Assembly (NCBI GenBank): GCA_002367375.1
Contig: DFBR01000028.1
Coordinates: 15,761-35,933 of the forward strand
DNA length: 20,173 bases
Direction of reading: 5' to 3'
Source: Erythrobacter sp. UBA3075
GTDB taxonomy: Bacteria > Pseudomonadota > Alphaproteobacteria > Sphingomonadales > Sphingomonadaceae
The position numbers and the translations under genes were made by a program. Below the pieces are notes generated by a model that was given only the letters and a program-made list of their open reading frames with translations, was not told the origin of the DNA and did not search any database. Numbering within the stretch: position 1 is the stretch's first letter; every line of letters starts with the position of its first letter. This document shows, piece after piece, positions 1 to 9,200 of this stretch.

Positions 1-863
1 GTGAGAACTGCTGCTGCTCCGGCTGCGACGCCATAGCGGAAGGCCTCTTCCGCATCGCTGCCGGTGGCAAAAGCGTGAACCATTCCCGCAACGAAACTGT
101 CGCCCGCCCCAACGGTGCTGCACGCTTCGACATCCAGAGCCTTCAAGCGCAGGGTCTTGTTCCGCATAACCAGCAACGCCCCGTCTTCACCCATAGTCAC
201 GGCAAGATTTTCAACCAGCCCCTGATTCACAATCTCGCGCGCCGCAGTTTCTATCGCCTTGTCATCGGGAAGCGGTCTTCCGACCATTCCTTCGAATTCC
301 AGCCGCCCGGGTTTAGCCAAGAATATGCCCCCCTTAGCGATGCAGGCCGTCAGCGGCGGGCCTGATGTGTCGAGCACAAACCGCGCGCCCTGCTCGCGGG
401 CAATACGGGCGACCGAAGCGTAAAAGTCGGTGGGCACGCCGGGCGGAAGCGATCCGCTGGCGACCAGATAATCGCCTTTCATCGCGCTGACCGCGTCAAG
501 GCAGGCCTGCCACTCGGCTTCTAGCAATTCCGGTCCGCTCGATGAAAAGCGAAATTCATGGCCGCTTGATCGTTCAAGAATGGCGGTGCTGATGCGGGTC
601 GAGCCTGCAACCGGAACGCGCGTTTTCACCAATTGGTGCAGATCGAGAAGATTGTCATAGGCCACGCCGCCCGGTCCGCCCGATGGATAGAAACAGCGGG
701 CATTGTTGCCCAGCCGGACCAACACGCGCGCAACATTGATCCCTCCGCCGCCCGGATCGACGCTGGCCTTGTCAGCCCGCAATTTGCGCGTGTGTTCCAG
801 CCGTTCGACCGAATAGGCAACATCGATCGCCGGGTTCATTGTCAGCGTCGCGATCCCGCTCAT
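1..863 (-). CDS. pfkB: 6-phosphofructokinase II, PfkB (ribokinase) family, 3' end cut by the window edge
   Basis: I translated this from the sequence: it is open from the ATG at 863 to the left edge, 287 codons with no stop, so about 20 C-terminal residues are missing compared with E. coli Pfk-2 (309 aa). It should phosphorylate fructose 6-phosphate (or tagatose 6-phosphate) with ATP in the cytoplasm. Seen in the sequence: the N-terminal TLTMNPAID, the PGGGGINVAR substrate-binding motif (about 37-46), the ASGSLPPGV segment (about 135-143) and the PfkB signature STVGAGDSF (249-257), with D255 as the expected catalytic base. The usual KPN(Q/xx)E motif reads KPGRLE, an Asn-to-Gly change. The start codon overlaps the ppsA stop in an ATGA, so translation is probably coupled to ppsA. 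The overall likeness is closest to E. coli PfkB rather than FruK or LacC, but these relatives cannot be fully separated by eye. Confidence 0.9.
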   Translation of the reverse strand, partial: MSGIATLTMNPAIDVAYSVERLEHTRKLRADKASVDPGGGGINVARVLVRLGNNARCFYPSGGPGGVAYDNLLDLHQLVKTRVPVAGSTRISTAILERSSGHEFRFSSSGPELLEAEWQACLDAVSAMKGDYLVASGSLPPGVPTDFYASVARIAREQGARFVLDTSGPPLTACIAKGGIFLAKPGRLEFEGMVGRPLPDDKAIETAAREIVNQGLVENLAVTMGEDGALLVMRNKTLRLKALDVEACSTVGAGDSFVAGMVHAFATGSDAEEAFRYGVAAGAAAVL

Positions 864-3289
864 AGACTATCTGCTCCTGCAAGCGATGCGGGCGGTTCGA
901 GAACGGCAAGCGCCGCTTCGGCGTCCTTCACATGCTGTTTGACGTCGATGAAGCTGTCGGGCGTTACCGAGATGGAATCAATCCCGCATTCAACCAGAAA
1001 GCGTGCGAATTCGGGGTGATCGCTCGGCGCCTGACCGCACAGGCCGACCTTGCAATCGTGCCGATGCGCCTCTGCGATTACATGCCGGATCATCCATTTG
1101 ACCGCGGGGTCGCGTGCGTCAAACTGACCGGCCAGCAGATCGGAATCTCGGTCTATGCCCAGCGTCAACTGGGTCAGATCATTGCTGCCGATGGAAAATC
1201 CGTCAAAACGCTGCGCAAAATCGCCCGCCAGCACGACGTTGGACGGGATTTCGCACATGACGTAGATTTCCAGTCCGTTCACACCCCGCTCCAGCCCCTC
1301 TTCGGCCATGACGGCAAGCACCTTGTCGGCTTCGGAAACGGTGCGGCAGAAGGGGATCATTACCGCGACATTGGTGAAGCCAAGATCTTCACGCAAACGC
1401 CGGATTGCGCGGCATTCCAGAGCAAAGCCAGCGCGGTAGAGATCGGAATAGTACCGCGATGCGCCGCGGAAGCCGAGCATCGGGTTTTCCTCCACCGGCT
1501 CGAAAGCGCTGCCACCGATCAGGCTGGCATATTCATTGGTCTTGAAATCGCTCATCCGCACAATGACGGGATGCGGATGCGCTACCGCAGCGATGCGCGC
1601 GAGGCCGCGCGCCAAGTGATCGACGAAATAGTCGGAAGCGTGATCATAACCCTTGGTCAAGGTCGCGATTTCGCGTTTCGCTTCCGCATCTTCCAGCGAA
1701 GCAGGATCGACCAGCGCCATGGGGTGCACGCGTATCTCGTTGGCGATCACGAACTCCATCCGTGTCAGGCCAACCCCGTCCACAGGCAGCCGCCACCAGC
1801 GCATCGCAGCCGAAGGTTCAGCAAGGTTGAGCATCACTCTGGTCCGCGTCTCCGGCACCTTGCCAAGATCAAGCGTGCGAACGGTATAGTCCTGCTTCCC
1901 GTCATAGATGGCGCCATTCTCGCCGCCGAGACAGCTCACCGTAACCAGCTGGCCATCCTTGAGCAGGCATGTGGCGTTGGCCGCTCCCACCACAGCAGGC
2001 AGGCCGAACTCACGGGCAACGATGGCCGCGTGCGACGTGCGTCCGCCGTGATCGGTCACGATGGCAGATGCGCGCTGCATGATCGGCACCCAGTCAGGAT
2101 CGGTCGTGCCGGTCACCAGGATGGCCCCGTCGACGAATGTGTCGATATCGGCGGCGTTCTCGATATGGCAGACTTTGCCGCTGGCAATGCCATGCCCAAT
2201 CGCCAGACCGGTCAGGATCGGCGCGGCGCTGGCTTGCATCGCATAGGATTGCAAAGCGCCGGCCCCGGCCCGCGACTGTACCGTTTCCGGGCGTGCCTGA
2301 ACGATATAAAGGTCACCGTCCGGCCCGTCCTTCGCCCATTCCATGTCCATCGCGCAGCCGTAATGCTCCTCGATGATGCACGCCCAACGGGCAAGCTGGA
2401 GCACTTCGCTATCGTTGAGGACAAAGCGCTCGCGCTCCTCAGAGGTGGTCTCGATATTGGTGGTCGGACCGCCCTCACCCTTGGCATAGATCATCTTCAC
2501 GGCTTTTTCGCCACGCCGCCGGGCGATGATCGGCACGAGCGCCGTGTCTTCCAGCAGCGGCTTGAACACCTGCCAGCTGTCGGGATCGACGACGCCCTGA
2601 ACGATATTCTCGCCAAGACCCCACGTGGCATCGATCAGCACCGCATCGGGAAAACCCGTTTCCGTGTCGATGGAAAACATCACCCCTGAACCGGCCAAAT
2701 CCGCGCGCACCATCTGTTGCACGCCAACCGACAGCGCCACTGCCGTATGCTCAAAGCCATGCGCCTCGCGGTAGCTGATTGCCCTGTCGGTGTAGAGCGA
2801 GGCATAGCATTCACGGCAGGCATCGAGCAGCGCATCCTCCCCGGCGATATTGAGAAAGGTCGACTGCTGGCCGGCAAAGCTCGCTTCGGGCAAATCCTCT
2901 GCCGTGGCGCTTGAACGCACCGCAACCGATGGCGTGGCCTTTCCGACCCGCCCGGAAAGGTCGCGATAACCCAGCCGGATGGCCTGTTCGAGTTGCTCCG
3001 GCCATGTCCCACCCGCGATTGCGGCGCGAATTCCTTGACCGGTTTCTGCGAGGCTCGCATCGCCAGAGGACAGCGCCTCCAGATGGTCCGCCAGCAGCTG
3101 TTCCAATTGATTGTGCGCCAGATAGAGGCGAAATGCGTCGGCCGTCGTGGCGAAACCCGGAGGCACAGCGACACCTTTGGCTGAGAGCGCGCCGATCATT
3201 TCCCCGAGCGAAGCGTTCTTGCCGCCGACCAGCGCCACATCGGCCCTGCCCAATTCAGCGAAATCCAGTACCATCGGCCTATCCATCAT
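860..3289 (-). CDS. ppsA: Phosphoenolpyruvate synthase (pyruvate, water dikinase)
   Basis: An 809-residue protein of normal length for the family. It converts pyruvate, ATP and water to PEP, AMP and phosphate, the entry step of gluconeogenesis from C3 compounds. Domains seen: N-terminal ATP-grasp nucleotide-binding half (about 10-340, with VGGKNASLGEM at 21-31 and VRSSATAEDLPEASFAGQQ at 124-142); the central swivelling phosphohistidine domain with GGRTSHAAIVAR (catalytic His420); and the C-terminal PEP/pyruvate barrel with SIGSNDLTQ and GLCGQAPSD (catalytic Cys751). All key residues are present, so the enzyme should be active. Its ATG at 3289 overlaps the ndvB stop, and its stop overlaps the pfkB start (ATGA at both junctions). 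It therefore lies inside a coupled USP-ndvB-ppsA-pfkB unit. A second in-frame ATG follows the first directly, so the N-terminus is uncertain by one residue. Confidence 0.96.
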   Translation of the reverse strand: MMDRPMVLDFAELGRADVALVGGKNASLGEMIGALSAKGVAVPPGFATTADAFRLYLAHNQLEQLLADHLEALSSGDASLAETGQGIRAAIAGGTWPEQLEQAIRLGYRDLSGRVGKATPSVAVRSSATAEDLPEASFAGQQSTFLNIAGEDALLDACRECYASLYTDRAISYREAHGFEHTAVALSVGVQQMVRADLAGSGVMFSIDTETGFPDAVLIDATWGLGENIVQGVVDPDSWQVFKPLLEDTALVPIIARRRGEKAVKMIYAKGEGGPTTNIETTSEERERFVLNDSEVLQLARWACIIEEHYGCAMDMEWAKDGPDGDLYIVQARPETVQSRAGAGALQSYAMQASAAPILTGLAIGHGIASGKVCHIENAADIDTFVDGAILVTGTTDPDWVPIMQRASAIVTDHGGRTSHAAIVAREFGLPAVVGAANATCLLKDGQLVTVSCLGGENGAIYDGKQDYTVRTLDLGKVPETRTRVMLNLAEPSAAMRWWRLPVDGVGLTRMEFVIANEIRVHPMALVDPASLEDAEAKREIATLTKGYDHASDYFVDHLARGLARIAAVAHPHPVIVRMSDFKTNEYASLIGGSAFEPVEENPMLGFRGASRYYSDLYRAGFALECRAIRRLREDLGFTNVAVMIPFCRTVSEADKVLAVMAEEGLERGVNGLEIYVMCEIPSNVVLAGDFAQRFDGFSIGSNDLTQLTLGIDRDSDLLAGQFDARDPAVKWMIRHVIAEAHRHDCKVGLCGQAPSDHPEFARFLVECGIDSISVTPDSFIDVKQHVKDAEAALAVLEPPASLAGADSL

Positions 3290-6200
3290 GCGCCTCCTGC
3301 TTTGGCGAAATCGCCCATCCGCATCACGAGCTTGCGGGTCTGGCCGGGTTTCGGGAATTCTACAACCGCACCATCATACGCTTCGCCGTCCACAGTCAGG
3401 GAGAAGCTCTCGCCTTCTCCACCGCGTTCTACGATGATGGAGATGGCCGCATCGTCCCGCCGAAACGTGGCGCGATAGCCCGGCCATGCGCTCGGCAAGG
3501 TCGGCGCGATATGCAATCCGCCATCCTGCATCGTGATGCCGAGTATGCCTTCAACGCCGAGCCGCCAGGTCCATGCGGCAGCGCCGGTGTACCAGCTCCA
3601 TCCGCCCATGCCGCGATGCGGTTCTACACCGCCAATATCGGCGGTGATGGCGTAGGGTTCGGTGCGATAAGTCTCGGCGTCCTCAGGCGTAGAAACCCGC
3701 TTCACCGGGCTGAGCATATCGAAAATGCCGAGCGCGCCATCACCATCGCCCTGCTGCGCAAAAGCCAGACCAAGCCATGCCGCCGCATGCGAATATTGCC
3801 CGCCATTTTCGCGAATGCCGGGGGGATATGCCTTGATATATCCGGGGTCGCGCGGCCCCTTGTCAAACGGTGGCCACAACAGCCGCGCCAGCATCGCTTC
3901 ATCGTCAATCAATTCACCTTTGGCGGAGCGCAGCGCCCGGCTGACCCGTTCGGGATCGGCTCCGGCAAAAGCGGCCCAGCTTTGCGAAATCGAGTCGATC
4001 CGGCATTCCTCTTCCGTGGCAGAGCCCAGAGGATGCCCCGCATCGTCGAACGCGCGGCGATACCAATCGCCATCCCAGGCTGCATCTTCCGCATTCTGCC
4101 GCAATCGGTCTGCTCTGCCTTGCCAGAAATCGGCCTCAGCCTTGCGGTCACGCTTGCGGTGCAGGTCCGCCATCATCGCCGCCGTCACGGAAATAAACCA
4201 CGCCAGCCAAATGCTTTCACCGCGCCCTTCGCGGCCAACGCGGTCCATCCCGTCATTCCAGTCACCCGCACCGATCAGCGGGAGGCCATTACGGCCATAA
4301 TTGACACGCTCCAACGCCCGTTCGCAATGCTCAAGAATAGGCGCGCCATGGTCCGTGCGTTCAAATTCGGCATAGCGATCCTCCTCGTCATCACGCAGCT
4401 CCGGTGCCGAAAGATAGGACACCTGCTCATCGAGAATGGAAAAGTCGCCCGTCGCGCGGACATATGTCGCCACAGCATAGGGCAGCCACACCAGATCGTC
4501 GGAGCATCGCGTGCGCACGCCGCGACCGGCGGGCGGGTGCCACCAATGCAATACATCGCCTTCCTCAAACTGATGGGCGGCGCTTTCGAGGATGTGGGCG
4601 CGCACACGCTGCGGATCGAATGGCAGCAGGGCAAGCATGTCCTGCAATTGATCGCGAAAGCCGTAAGCGCCGCTTGCCTGATAAAAGCCGCTGCGCGCCA
4701 GAATGCGCGATGAAAGGCTTTGATAGATCAGCCAGTTGTTGACCATCAGATCGAAGGCGGCATCGGGCGTTTCGACTTCAACGCCGCTGAGGAAACCAGT
4801 CCAGACACGGGCTGTTGCCGTTTCACTTTGCTGCCAGCGCGCATCCTCTCGCCATAGCTTTGCCAGCGCGGCCGCATCACCGTGGCTCGCCCCCTCGCCA
4901 AGGATGAATGCGATCTCCTTCGTCTCCCCGGCCGCCAGATTGAGGTGAACCTGATACGCCCCGCACGGGTCTTCGCCCGCCACTTCTGCGCCGGACAATC
5001 CCCAGCGCGACAACGCCTCTGGCTGCGTCATATTGCCTTCGCGCCCGAGAAATTCGCGGCGATCCGTCGTGAAGCCATGCGGCGGGACACTGGCCGTCAG
5101 GAAAGCTGCGCGCCCGGCAAACTCGGCATTCCAATGGCTTTGCGCAAGGATCGCCTGAGCGTCTGCGTCGAAGGCACAGGTAATGTGCTGCCGCGCTGTG
5201 CCAAACAGCGATCCCATCAGCCATTCGGCGTAATATGTCGCGGTCAGGCGGCGCGCACGGTCGCTTAGATTGCGAAGACGCAGGCAGACGATCTTGACGG
5301 GTTGATCGGGCGCGACCCAGATGCGCTGCTCCTGCTCAAGGCCATGTGACGTGGTCCGCCAGATTGAATAGCCTTGGCCATGGCGAACCTCGTGTGATGC
5401 CGCTGCACGGGCTGAACCCGGAGTCACGGACCAGACCGATGCGCTTTCCTCGTCGCGCAGATAAAGCACCTCGCTTGGGCGGTCGGCCACCGGATCGTTG
5501 GTCCACGTGGTGAGCCGTTGTTCGCCGCTGTTCATGCTCCAACTGAAACCGCCACCAGATTCCGTCACCAGCGTTCCAAAATCCTCGTTGGCCAACACGT
5601 TAATCCACGGCGCGGGCGTGGTCTGGCCGGGGTTGAGGCGAATCACATATTCCGACCCGTCGAGCGTGAACCCGCCGATGCCATTGCCGAACAGCAGGTT
5701 TTCCGTGGTATCGACTGGCTCAGCGTCTTGCACGGCTGGCGGAAGTGTCGCGATCATTGGCGGCAATGGTCCGCCAGTCGGCTGACTGCGGGCCAGCTGC
5801 TCCGCGATTGACATGCCATCATCGAAAAGCACCACGGCTGCGGCTGCCTCAAGTAAACGGGCATGCTCCGCCCCGACCTGATCGCTGAACAGCAAATGGA
5901 TGCCACCATTCCGGCCAAGCATGTCATGCGCGCCAATATCGGCAAGCAGCTCTGTCAACTCGCCTCTGAACGACGCTGCATAGGAAGATCCGCTTGTCTG
6001 TAGCAGGACCAGATCAACCGCGAGGCCGCGACTTCGCCAGAATTTATGGGCGCCGCACAATTGCTCCACCAGCGTATCTTCCACTCCGGTCACCTGAAGC
6101 AGGACAATCGGCAGATCGCCCGAGAGCGCCATGGGCCACAATTGTCGCTGGCCCGATTCATTCGCGCGCAGCACAGCCTGCCCCGCGCGCAGGCCGCCAT

Positions 6201-9200
6201 GCGGATAGATGAGCGAAGAGCCGAGCGATTGCACCACAGGCAGCATGTTCGGCGTCACGCGCGCAGCATGGGCAGAATGCGCAGCATCGATGGCGGCATC
6301 GCGCATCAGCCATTCTACCGCCCCGAGCGAAGCATAGCGCGCCGCGATTTCGAGCGCCGCACTCGATGACGCCGCCGCGACAGTAAGGAAGCACAGCTCG
6401 CGCCGCTCGCCCGGTGCCAAGCTTATTTCGGTCTGCAGGGCCATGATGGGGTCAAGCGTGAAGCCGGTTGTCCCCTCCAACGGCTGACATGCGCCGCGCG
6501 GTTCACGGATATCCCCGCCGCGCCCAAGAAACGCTCTGCGATCTGCGCTGTAGGTCAGACTGCCGAGGGGGCCGTCGGTGTCGATGGCGTAATGCAGGGC
6601 GACCGGCGGGGTGTCTTCGGGTCGGCGGGGACGACGCCGGATCATCAGCCCGCCAAACCGCTCGACGAATTCGCTGCGGACGAACAGCTTGCTGAAAGCC
6701 GGATGGCGTTCATATTCAAGAGGCGGCGCGAGCACGGCTTCCGCGTAACTCGTGACGCGCAGCCTGCGTGTCTGATCGCTTTCGTTGACGAAAGAAACCC
6801 GGCGCACTTCGATGTCGTCACCACTGCCAACCGCGATTTCGAGCTTGTGATCAATCTCGCGAATACGGCTGTGAAATTCGGCACAATGGGCCGAGAAAAT
6901 GATCTGGCTTTCATCGGCAGCAATGCCAGTGGGCTGGCGGGTGATCGACCATGGCGCACCAGCTTCGTCTTCATGGACATAAATCCACAGGCCCTCCGCG
7001 TCGCGGGTTGAGTCCGGAATGAACCGCGTGAGCGCCTGACCATGCCATGTAAGTCCACCTCCGCCGCCATCGGAGACACAAGTCGATAGTCTTCCATTGC
7101 CCAGCACAAGCGCCTGCGGATATGCGGAAGGCTCTGCCTGCCAGGGCACGTATTCGGCTACCGGCGTCGACGGCGCGGAATTCTCCAAGGTATCCAACCG
7201 TGGCAATTCAGGGGGCAGTTCATGCGGAATGCGTTCGCTCAGCAGCAAGGATACGAGCCGCATCTGCGGATCGCGGATGAAGCGGGTGACCATAAGATCG
7301 TGCGTCAGGGCATTGGCAATTGCGCACAGCAACATGCCCTGATGGTGCGCCATGTATGCAACGACGGGCGTGAACGATTTGTCTTCACGTTTGCGCTCTG
7401 GCGTGAAGTCGAGCGCTTCCCACATACCATAGCGTCCTTCGGCGCCAAGCGCCGCAATCGCCCGAAGGTTGGCAGCGGCCTCTCGCGGAGCAATCGCCAG
7501 AGCCAAGGCGGAGGCATAGGGTGCAATGACGTGATGACGGGCAAGCCCCCGCCGCAGCCCCAGTCCCGGTGTGCCGAAGGCTTGGTAGCGGTATCGCTGT
7601 TCAGGATCGCGGTCTGCATAGGCGGATTCAGATACCCCCCAGGGCGTGCCATTTTCGCGTCCGTGCCGCTGCTGCACCGCAACAGCCACGCGCTCGCTTT
7701 CTTCCAGCAGACTGTTCGTGCCGCTGCGAAGGAGCAGACGCGGCATGAGATATTCGAACATCGAGCCATTCCACGATAGCAGCGCCAGTCCGCCAGCGGC
7801 ACGGGTTACGGGACGCTCAAGGTGGAACCAGTGCTCCAGCGGCACATCGCCTTTGGCAATCGCAAAGAAGCTTGCGAGCCGCGCTTCCGATGCCAGCAGG
7901 TCATACCGGTGCATGTCGATCTGCCCCGTGCTGATATTGTAGCCAAGGAAGAACAATTTGCGCTGCTGGTCATAGAGCCACGCGAAGTCCATCGACCACG
8001 CCAGCGCCTCAACCTCGGCGGCCAGTGCCGCAAATTCGCCATTCTTATCCTCAGCACCTGCAAGGTCACGCTGCATGTCGGCAATATGATGGCCCAACCG
8101 CTCAAGCCATCCGACCAGATCACGCGCACCAATCGGATCGATGCCGCTATCATGCTCGCAGATCCTCTCGGTGATCGCTTCTAGCGACGGTAGCATGGCG
8201 AGCATTGCGTCGAGCTGCCGAGCCTGTTGCTCTGGTGCAGTCAGCACGGAACATGCCGATGCCTCCATCTCCGCCAAAACCGCATCCAGCTCACCCGCAT
8301 TGTCGGCGCCGTTCACGCTGACGCGCATCAGGTCGATCAGATCACGCAGACCGTCCCATCGCTGCGGCTCCAGCGCGGCGTCAGCTCCTGCTTCGCGCAG
8401 CGTTTCCGCAAACGCGATCAGTCCAACGGCCAGATTGCCGCTGTCCACGGTCGAAACGTAGCGCGGCTCCAGCGGTCGCAGATGGAGCGTCTCGTACCAA
8501 TTGTAGAAATGCCCACGGTATCGCTCCATGCGGGCAAGCGTCTCCATCACGTTCCAGCCGCGGGCCAACAGCTCGGCGCGCCCGAGATAGCCCATATCCC
8601 ATGCTGACGCGCTGGAGGTCAGCAACATGCCGATATTGGTTGGCGAGGTGCGATGGCCGATTTCTTCGTGCGGTGGCCCCTGGTAATTGTCGGGCGGCAG
8701 CCAATTGTCCTCTGGTCCGGCGAACCGTTCGAAGAAATACCAGGTACGGCGCGCAAGCAGGCGCAGAAAACGGATATCTTCAGCATCAAGCGGGTCGACG
8801 GTGGAGCGGCGCGGCCTGCTGGCGCGCAGCATGATCTCCGGCGCGGCCAGCCACGCAGCAAGCAGCGGCAATCCCGCAGGCAGAGCGGCCGGGCGGAGCA
8901 TGAACAGCAGGCCTGCAATCACGGCTGCCCCCACCACGCTTGGCGCCATTTCCCGCCAGATGGCCTGCCGCGCGGAACCGCCTGCCTGTCGGGCTGCGAT
9001 CTGGGCTGCTGGAGTCCACTCCAGAAGATGACGGTGGCTGACCAAGCTGCGCCATAGCGTTACCGCAATAGCGTGGAGCGACAGCAGCGCCTCGTGCAGG
9101 AGGCACACGATTACCAGCAACCAACGGCCAGCCTGATCTTCCAGCCGCGCGAAAAAGCCGTAGCTGGCCCCAATGCGCCGCCCCCGGGAGAGGCCGCTCA

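Noticed and set aside
932..2689. 585-residue plus-strand open frame
   Set aside because: It lies wholly antisense to ppsA, whose motifs are intact. It arises from the G+C-rich codon bias and its translation shows no recognisable domain.
2911..4713. 600-residue plus-strand open frame
   Set aside because: Antisense to ppsA and the GH94 part of ndvB. Composition is rich in Arg, Pro and Ala without motifs, typical of a shadow frame.
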